Shown: positions 58,863-63,489 of the stretch, one piece after another
Layout of the letters: each line of letters starts with the position of its first letter
Position numbering within the stretch: position 1 is the first letter of the stretch
IMG/VR virus record: IMGVR_UViG_3300050029_000088
Coordinates: 1 to 63,489 of that record
Strand: one strand, 5' to 3'
Source: a virus
DNA length: 63,489 nt
Made by a program: the position numbers and the translations under genes
Notes under the pieces: model-generated
The model's database searches: none
Told to the model about the DNA's origin: nothing
What the model saw: only the letters and a program-made list of their open reading frames with translations

Positions 58863-58868
58863 TATACT
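58863..58868 (+). promoter_or_regulatory. Class II promoter, TATACT
   Basis: TATACT 7 nt before the GTG at 58876. Confidence 0.55.
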
Positions 58869-58875
58869 CCTGCAT

Positions 58876-59055
58876 GTGACCACCCGAGAAGAAGCCCGCG
58901 ACGATATGGCATGGGCGATTTATGCCGAGGAGCAAGAAGCCCGAAAACAGGCACGTCCGGTTGAGAGACAGTGGCCGGGTGATGATGTTCTCCGCCATGC
59001 TATTGAGGACGCCCATCGCGGCGACCAAGCTCGGGAGGACGACACCACGACATAG
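58876..59055 (+). CDS. Small charged helical protein (59 aa)
   Basis: Leaderless GTG. TTREEARDDMAWAIYAEEQE and a DDVLRHAIEDAHRGD stretch, highly charged helix. Its 3' end overlaps the LAGLIDADG gene tail to tail. Confidence 0.5.
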   Translation: MTTREEARDDMAWAIYAEEQEARKQARPVERQWPGDDVLRHAIEDAHRGDQAREDDTTT

Positions 59056-59356
59056 CGGTTTCAGCCTGTCTGCGCTTGGGCTGCCCTACGTGGGGAAGGA
59101 TCAGGCGGAGGACTCGCCACGCATCCGGGCCAGTGATGGCGAGCCGGTGCAGGTTTTTTCGTTCGTGCTTAACTCTCTGTTTAGGTACGCCGACCAAGCG
59201 AGCGAAGCGATCAAGAGGACGCCGATCCTTTTGGGGCACCGTGACTCTCAGGTAGTACCGCATCGTTCCGTCTCCCTTATTGCGCTGACGTATCGTGGTT
59301 GCAGACCCCTCCGCCTCAAAGAACCCAGCGAGCCACCCGAGGTCGGCCTCTTTCAT
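59000..59356 (-). CDS. LAGLIDADG homing endonuclease
   Basis: 118 residues from the ATG overlapping the HTH gene stop (ATGA). GWLAGFFEAEGSATTIRQRN is the single LAGLIDADG motif, with a following YYLRVTVPQKDRRPLDRFAR segment typical of the fold. Probably dimeric. Confidence 0.82.
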   Translation of the reverse strand: MKEADLGWLAGFFEAEGSATTIRQRNKGDGTMRYYLRVTVPQKDRRPLDRFARLVGVPKQRVKHERKNLHRLAITGPDAWRVLRLILPHVGQPKRRQAETAMSWCRPPELGRRDGRPQ

Positions 59357-59523
59357 CGCTTCACCGGGCCGGGGCCGCGCATCTCGACGCCTGCCAGCCG
59401 GAGGAGGCGGATCACCTTGCCACGGCTCCAACCCGTGAGAGAGGAGATGCCCCGCGTCGAGAAGCCGCGCCGGTAGAGCATGGCGGCGTGCTCTATGTCC
59501 GTGCGCCTGACGACGTGGGGCAT
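59353..59523 (-). CDS. Small HTH protein (56 aa)
   Basis: Resolvase-type helix-turn-helix: HAAMLYRRGFSTRGISSLTG, then WSRGKVIRLLRLAGVEMRG. Paired with the homing endonuclease, it may regulate it or extend its DNA recognition. Confidence 0.68.
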   Translation of the reverse strand: MPHVVRRTDIEHAAMLYRRGFSTRGISSLTGWSRGKVIRLLRLAGVEMRGPGPVKR

Positions 59524-59566
59524 GAGTGAATGGTACTACATAGCAGACGGGCGGCGCGGGGCGCGG

Positions 59567-59572
59567 TATCTT
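59567..59572 (+). promoter_or_regulatory. Class II promoter, TATCTT
   Basis: TATCTT 7 nt before the ATG at 59580; restarts the tail operon after the minus-strand cassette. Confidence 0.5.
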
Positions 59573-59579
59573 ACTGGGC

Positions 59580-59804
59580 ATGGGACAGGTATACGACCTC
59601 TACACCGCTGCGGTTGACGCAGTGGACGCCTACTCCGACGCTTGTGGTACGGCTCAGGCCGGGTACACGGACGACACGGAGACGATGGCGCTGTACGGGC
59701 TCGGGGTCGTGTCAGCCGACTTCGCGCAGTTCGCTCTCACGGGTGAGCTTGGCGCGAGGGCCGCGAACCGCATCCTGGCCGACGAGGGCATCGACAGCTT
59801 CTAG
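59580..59804 (+). CDS. Small helical protein (74 aa)
   Basis: YDLYTAAVDAVDAYSDACGT and a second helical half. Directly before the tail tube gene; similar in style to the small helical proteins at 60373 and 60838. Possibly a minor virion protein. Confidence 0.58.
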   Translation: MGQVYDLYTAAVDAVDAYSDACGTAQAGYTDDTETMALYGLGVVSADFAQFALTGELGARAANRILADEGIDSF

Positions 59805-59806
59805 TC

Positions 59807-60373
59807 ATGGCGAACGTCGAGCCCTTCGAGATTGTTGCTGGCCCGCTGGACGTTTTCTTCAAGGCGACCGGCGGCAGCTTCCCGGCGCTAGGCGCTGACC
59901 CCGGCACTGCCGGGTGGACGAAAGTCGGGTACACCGAAGGAGGCGTGAAAGTTGGATCGCCGCAGGTCGTGGTCGAGCTTCGCGCCGATCAGGTCACGGG
60001 AATCCTCAAGGCCGTCCGCTCCGAGGAGGATTGCGTCATCACCTTCGACATCGCCTCCCTGACCCTAGAGAACTACGCCCTGGCCCTCAACCGCGCCCTC
60101 TCGGGTGGCGGCTCGGACGGCGTGGGGCAGCCTCTCTATCGCGGCGGCTTCCAGGTCGAGACGCTCAGCCTCCTGCTCAAGAACGATCATCTCAGTCCTT
60201 ATGGCGATTCACCCTTGCAGTTCGAGCTTCCGGTCGTGTTCCAGGCCGGTAGCCCCGAGGCGGACTTCACGAAGGACAACAAGGCCGTGCTCCACTGCGA
60301 GTTTCACGTACAGATCGACCCGGCCGTCGCCCCCAACGATCCCGCGTCCTTCGGCTACATCCGAGCCGACTAA
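59807..60373 (+). CDS. Major tail tube protein
   Basis: 188 residues. Beta-rich with VGYTEGGVKVGSPQVVVELR, then SEEDCVITFDIASLTLENYA and a FELPVVFQAGSPEADF segment, the usual shape of siphovirus tail tube proteins. Position between tail terminator and tail assembly genes agrees. Confidence 0.78.
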   Translation: MANVEPFEIVAGPLDVFFKATGGSFPALGADPGTAGWTKVGYTEGGVKVGSPQVVVELRADQVTGILKAVRSEEDCVITFDIASLTLENYALALNRALSGGGSDGVGQPLYRGGFQVETLSLLLKNDHLSPYGDSPLQFELPVVFQAGSPEADFTKDNKAVLHCEFHVQIDPAVAPNDPASFGYIRAD

Positions 60374-60582
60374 TGTCCGTCCTGACTGACTACGAGGCAG
60401 CCGTTGCGGCTGTCGAGGCTGCGCAGGACACCGCCGAAGCCGCGCTCGATCCAGTTGCCAACTCCGGCTACGACAACGGCATCTACGCGAAGGTGGCCCA
60501 GTCGTGCGCCGAGGCACTCGCCTCCCTCAAGGGCGGCGCGGGTCAGTTGAGCCAACTCGACAACAAGCTACATCACCTGTAG
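60373..60582 (+). CDS. Small helical protein (69 aa)
   Basis: The ATG follows the tube gene stop with a 1-nt overlap. AAVAAVEAAQDTAEAALDPV and a Leu-rich end; likely a helical bundle. Function unknown. Confidence 0.58.
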   Translation: MSVLTDYEAAVAAVEAAQDTAEAALDPVANSGYDNGIYAKVAQSCAEALASLKGGAGQLSQLDNKLHHL

Positions 60583-60585
60583 GCC

Positions 60586-60834
60586 ATGACGATCCCCTCG
60601 AACCTCACCGAGTCTCGCTCCATCAACGCCGGATGCTTCGTCGTCAAGACGCTCGACGGCGCGGTCAACGCCTTCCTCTCCGGGCTCAACGGCGCGGCGA
60701 GCGACCTCGACATCGTTGCCGACGGGCTCGCCCTTTGGGCCGTCGCGGCTGAGGAAGACGAGTTCGGGGCAGGTGGCACCGCCTTCATCGTCTCCGCCGA
60801 AGCCTTCAAGCGCGTTCACGCCCGCCGGTACTAG
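60586..60834 (+). CDS. Hypothetical protein (82 aa)
   Basis: 3 nt after the previous stop. ALDGAVNAF-like helix (VKTLDGAVNAFLSGLNGAAS), then ALWAVAAEEDEFG. No family recognised. Confidence 0.58.
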   Translation: MTIPSNLTESRSINAGCFVVKTLDGAVNAFLSGLNGAASDLDIVADGLALWAVAAEEDEFGAGGTAFIVSAEAFKRVHARRY

Positions 60835-60837
60835 GCC

Positions 60838-61092
60838 ATGACGCCGCCGACCGCGCCGGACATTCTGTTCAAGGCCGCGAGCGATGCCGTCAAGGCGGCA
60901 ATCGACTCCGCCGAGTTCTACCTCGACTTGAACGCCGATACGCACGACACTTCCCCGGATGCCGGTAACGACAACTTTCTAGTCACCCTCGCTCGCGCGA
61001 ACCAGGCGCTTCACGCGGCTCAGGAGATTCTCGACGGGCCGACGGGCAACAAGGCCACGTACAACGCCCTGCACAACTCGCCGGGCGCATAG
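60838..61092 (+). CDS. Hypothetical helical protein (84 aa)
   Basis: 3 nt after the previous stop. ILFKAASDAVKAAIDSAEFY and LVTLARANQALHAAQEILDG resemble the genes at 59580 and 60373 in helical style; possibly distant relatives. Confidence 0.58.
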   Translation: MTPPTAPDILFKAASDAVKAAIDSAEFYLDLNADTHDTSPDAGNDNFLVTLARANQALHAAQEILDGPTGNKATYNALHNSPGA

Positions 61093-61157
61093 CCAACACC
61101 CCGCTCGGGGCTCAACACGGAGGCACGGCCATACCGGCGCAACCTCAACTGACGATC

Positions 61158-61316
61158 ATGCTAGACCTCTCCGCTGCGCGTGCGCAGGTGAAGAAGGTCG
61201 TGCGTGCTGCCGACGAGGCGAACCGGGAACTGGCCCGACTCGAAGACAGGCTTGCCGAGCTAGAGGCTCGGCTGGCATCCGTAGGAATCCACTTGGAGGT
61301 ACAGAATGGAACGTGA
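61158..61316 (+). CDS. Coiled-coil peptide (52 aa)
   Basis: SAARAQVKKVVRAADEANRE then LARLEDRLAELEARLASVGI, a clear heptad pattern. Its end overlaps the next gene by 11 nt. Confidence 0.6.
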   Translation: MLDLSAARAQVKKVVRAADEANRELARLEDRLAELEARLASVGIHLEVQNGT

Positions 61317-61698
61317 AGTCGCACTCATCCTGAGCACCCGGCTCAAGGAGCCGAAGCTCATTCAGATCGACGGCGAGGACTTCTCGCTTCTCGGCGTCGA
61401 CCATCTCACTCCGACCGAGGAGTCGGAGGTCATGGCGCTGTTCGCCCGCTACGGCTACAAGGCAGCCGAACTCGACGCGCAGCCGAACGTCGCCAAAGGC
61501 AAGGTGCTGGCCGACGCGATGAAGGAGACTCGCATCGTGCTCATCACCAAGCTGACGGACATCCCGAAGGCGGTCGCGCTCAAGCTGCCGCTCTCGCAGC
61601 AGGTCGTGCTCCTTGAGACGATCCAGGCGCAGGTGCAGGCCGTCGAGGACGGCGACGATACACCGGATGAGGACGAGCCGGAGGATGGCACGAGCTAG
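61306..61698 (+). CDS. Tail assembly chaperone, first product
   Basis: 130 residues just before the tape measure region. EREVALILSTRLKEPKLIQI then helical KVLADAMKETRIVLITKLTD and an acidic tail, typical of the G-like chaperone. No slippery heptamer found. Confidence 0.62.
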   Translation: MEREVALILSTRLKEPKLIQIDGEDFSLLGVDHLTPTEESEVMALFARYGYKAAELDAQPNVAKGKVLADAMKETRIVLITKLTDIPKAVALKLPLSQQVVLLETIQAQVQAVEDGDDTPDEDEPEDGTS

Positions 61699-62077
61699 CC
61701 TCCGTGACTGGCCCCGCCTGACTCGCTTCTACGGGATCGGCCCGAGCGAGCTTGCCAGCCTTCCCCACGCCGTCATCACTATGTACGCCGAGCAACTCCA
61801 AGAGATTCAGGCGGAGGAGCTTGAGCTTGCCATCATGGTGAGCGATATGCCCCACGCCGAGGAGAAGGATCGCAAGTCGGTCTTCCGACGCATCTCGCGT
61901 CTCACGCAACCCGATCCCCCCGCGCCCGAGCCCCGGCGACGGTTCCGCCGCGCCCGGCCCGCCACGGGCGAGGAGAAGGCCGCAGGGCCAATCAATGAGC
62001 AGGCGGCAGCAGCGTTCGGATTCCAGGTCGTGCGCGGCGACCGGAAGCCGCCTGAGCCCAAGAAAGAAGCGGGGTAG
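61685..62077 (+). CDS. Tail assembly chaperone, second product
   Basis: 130 residues from an ATG 14 nt inside the previous gene. LRDWPRLTRFYGIGPSELAS and an AEQLQEIQAEELELAIMV helix, with a basic/Pro C terminus. Expressed here as a separate overlapping gene rather than a classic -1 frameshift fusion. Confidence 0.58.
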   Translation: MARASLRDWPRLTRFYGIGPSELASLPHAVITMYAEQLQEIQAEELELAIMVSDMPHAEEKDRKSVFRRISRLTQPDPPAPEPRRRFRRARPATGEEKAAGPINEQAAAAFGFQVVRGDRKPPEPKKEAG

Positions 62078-62080
62078 AGT
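62075..62080 (+). promoter_or_regulatory. Class II promoter, TAGAGT
   Basis: TAGAGT 6 nt before the ATG at 62087; its TAG is also the stop of the preceding gene. Confidence 0.52.
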
Positions 62081-62086
62081 CTACTC

Positions 62087-62596
62087 ATGCCCGGAACGAT
62101 CTACGCACTCAGACAAGGCAGCGAAATCCGCTATGTCGGCAAGACGACGGGAGACATCACCCTGCGTCTGCGACAGCATCTACAGGCTGCCGCACGAGGG
62201 GCACACACGTACGTTGCGCGGTGGCTCCGCTCTGCGAAAGATGTAGAGGTAGTCGTGCTCGAATGCGACCCTCCGGGCGGGCTCGACGCAGCCGAGCGGG
62301 CGTGGATCGCGCACTTGCGCGACATAGGATGTCAGCTCACAAATCTGACAGACGGCGGGGACGGTATGGTGCCGGGCGAGCTTGCACGCGAGGCAGGGCG
62401 CAAGGGCGGGATCGCTCTACGAGGCAAGCCAAAGTCCCCGGAACATCGCGCCAAGATTGCCGCCGCGCTCCGAGGAACCACACACTCTCACATGACGCCC
62501 GAGGTTCGAGAGAAGATCGGGAAAGCCAACACGGGGGATTGTTGCACTTGTCGTAGTAACCGACAGTGCGCTTTCTGTCTGAGACAGGTGAACTAA
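62087..62596 (+). CDS. GIY-YIG homing endonuclease
   Basis: 169 residues with its own promoter. GTIYALRQGSEIRYVGKTTG is the GIY...YIG core, R in LRLRQHL, E in AAERAWIAHL. GRKGGIALRGKPKSPEHRAK is a NUMOD3-like DNA-binding element, and CCTCRSNRQCAFC a zinc knuckle at the end. Inserted precisely between the chaperone and tape measure genes. Confidence 0.85.
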   Translation: MPGTIYALRQGSEIRYVGKTTGDITLRLRQHLQAAARGAHTYVARWLRSAKDVEVVVLECDPPGGLDAAERAWIAHLRDIGCQLTNLTDGGDGMVPGELAREAGRKGGIALRGKPKSPEHRAKIAAALRGTTHSHMTPEVREKIGKANTGDCCTCRSNRQCAFCLRQVN

Positions 62597-62597
62597 G

Positions 62598-63489
62598 ATT
62601 CCTGAACTGGGCAAGGCCACGTATGAGCTTGTCTTCAACACGTCGCAGGTGCAGAAGATGGCAAGCGCGGACGCCCGCGTGGACGCCGCCACCAAGTCCA
62701 TCGCGGCGTCCGTCGGCATGGCCGACCGGCAACTCTCCCTGTTCGGGGAGACGAGCGCCGTCGTCGCGGGCGAGGTCACAGCCGCGAGCGGCGAGATGCA
62801 GGGCGCGATGGAGAAGACCGGCGCAGCGTCGACCGCTGAGTCTGACGCGGTAGCCGCGTCCAACGCGAAGATCGGAGCAAGCTCGCGGGCGAGCGCGGGT
62901 GCGGTTGCGGCCTCCTCGGGGCGCATCCGCAAGAGCTTCGCCTCGATGGCGGAGTCGGGTCGCGCAAGCTGGAAGATGCTCGGCATGGGCGTGGCCGGGG
63001 TCGGCGCACTCGCGCTGTTCGGCGGCTACAAGGAGTTGAAACTAGAGAATCAGGGGCTCGCCGGAATCCACTCCGCGATGCAGTCCAACAAGAATCTCGC
63101 ATGGGCCAGCGTGCCCGTGCTCACGGCGCTCGCCAACTCCTTCGAGAAGAACGGTATCGAGTCGCGCGGCGCGGCGATGGGTATGGAGTCACTCCTCCTG
63201 CGCTACCCGATGATCCGCAACGAGGCGGGCAAGGGCAACGACATCCTCAATAAGACCGTGATCGCGCTGCGCGAGGTCGACGCCGGTATGCAGATCGCAG
63301 GCCGCAACGTCAAGCTCCCGCAGTTGGCGATCATGTTCGGTCGCGCCCTGACCGACCCGGCGAAGGGACTCTCGGCCCTCGGCCGCGCGGGTGTCCGTTT
63401 CACCGCCGGGCAGCAGGCTGTCATCAAGGCGCTCATCGCCGCGAAGAAGCCGCTACAGGCGCAGCGGTTCATGGTCGATACCGTCATCA
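62598..63489 (+). CDS. Tape measure protein, N-terminal part
   Basis: Open to the window end (about 297 codons). Begins IPELGKATYELVFNTSQVQK, a typical tape measure start, followed by long Ala-rich helix and a hydrophobic segment (MLGMGVAGVGALALFGGYKE). No ATG, GTG or TTG precedes this conserved start in frame; the first codon is ATT at 62598, 1 nt after the endonuclease stop. A start at ATT, or at an internal GTG/ATG with loss of about 20 residues, must be assumed. Confidence 0.75.
   Translation, partial: MPELGKATYELVFNTSQVQKMASADARVDAATKSIAASVGMADRQLSLFGETSAVVAGEVTAASGEMQGAMEKTGAASTAESDAVAASNAKIGASSRASAGAVAASSGRIRKSFASMAESGRASWKMLGMGVAGVGALALFGGYKELKLENQGLAGIHSAMQSNKNLAWASVPVLTALANSFEKNGIESRGAAMGMESLLLRYPMIRNEAGKGNDILNKTVIALREVDAGMQIAGRNVKLPQLAIMFGRALTDPAKGLSALGRAGVRFTAGQQAVIKALIAAKKPLQAQRFMVDTVI

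Noticed and set aside
61306-62077. Programmed -1 frameshift joining the two tail assembly genes
   Set aside because: The second gene is in the +1 register relative to the first, has its own ATG and ribosome-accessible overlap, and no slippery heptamer was found.

Overview
The window looks like most of the genome of a GC-rich, long-tailed (siphovirus-type) phage with an actinobacterial host. The direct evidence is an HK97-fold capsid protein, head-tail connector genes, a tail tube protein, tail assembly proteins and the start of a tape measure protein. The host inference rests on high G+C with strong G/C third-position bias, very frequent GTG/TTG starts, ATGA/GTGA gene overlaps, a TANNNT -10 element placed 6-8 nt before start codons (leaderless transcription, common in Actinobacteria), and an LPxTG wall-sorting signal (Gram-positive). 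No large terminase, portal, integrase or clear repressor was recognised; they may lie outside the window.

Layout. (1) 1-12699, minus strand: replication and nucleic-acid module with family A DNA polymerase, RNA ligase, dNMP kinase, a phage sigma factor, a DUF932 protein, an alarmone-hydrolase-like HD protein, a primase-helicase and many tiny overlapping genes. (2) 12700-12993: AT-rich control region with palindromes and five YGAAACG repeats between divergent operons. (3) 12994-34213, plus strand: HNH protein, HTH protein, XkdF-like protease, collagen-like fibre, three tandem paralogues, membrane/lysis candidates, a structured RNA (about 24.08-24.49 kb), large receptor-binding/glycosidase-like proteins, a metallophosphoesterase, lysis candidates and a papain-like protease with a collagen-like segment. 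(4) 34.3-36.2 kb: about 1.8 kb without credible genes, apparently a giant structured RNA on the minus strand plus a tRNA-sized tmRNA-like RNA. (5) 36259-39051, minus strand: LPxTG mini-protein, membrane glycosyltransferase and small genes. (6) 39140-46456, plus strand: accessory genes including a phosphoribosyltransferase, a GNAT-like protein and a DNA methyltransferase. (7) 46993-63489: scaffold, capsid, tRNA-Met, four glycosyltransferase-like genes, small zinc proteins, connectors, two divergent tRNA genes (one lacking an anticodon loop), a minus-strand cassette, tail tube, tail assembly genes and tape measure.

Two promoter families tie the genome together. Class II is a bare TANNNT box (mostly TAGACT, TAGAGT or TATAGT) 6-8 nt before a start codon or the first base of a tRNA-like RNA; it serves many structural genes and RNA genes. 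Class I is a CCCTC/GAGGG palindrome directly before a -35 box, then about 17 nt, GATACT, and usually 6 nt to the start codon; it recurs eight times around accessory genes and the giant RNA. I infer that the palindrome is an operator for a common regulator. At least seven homing-type endonucleases (LAGLIDADG, GIY-YIG, HNH) are scattered through the genome, and some have visibly disturbed neighbouring genes.

All calls come from reading the sequence and recalled family motifs; no database search was run.
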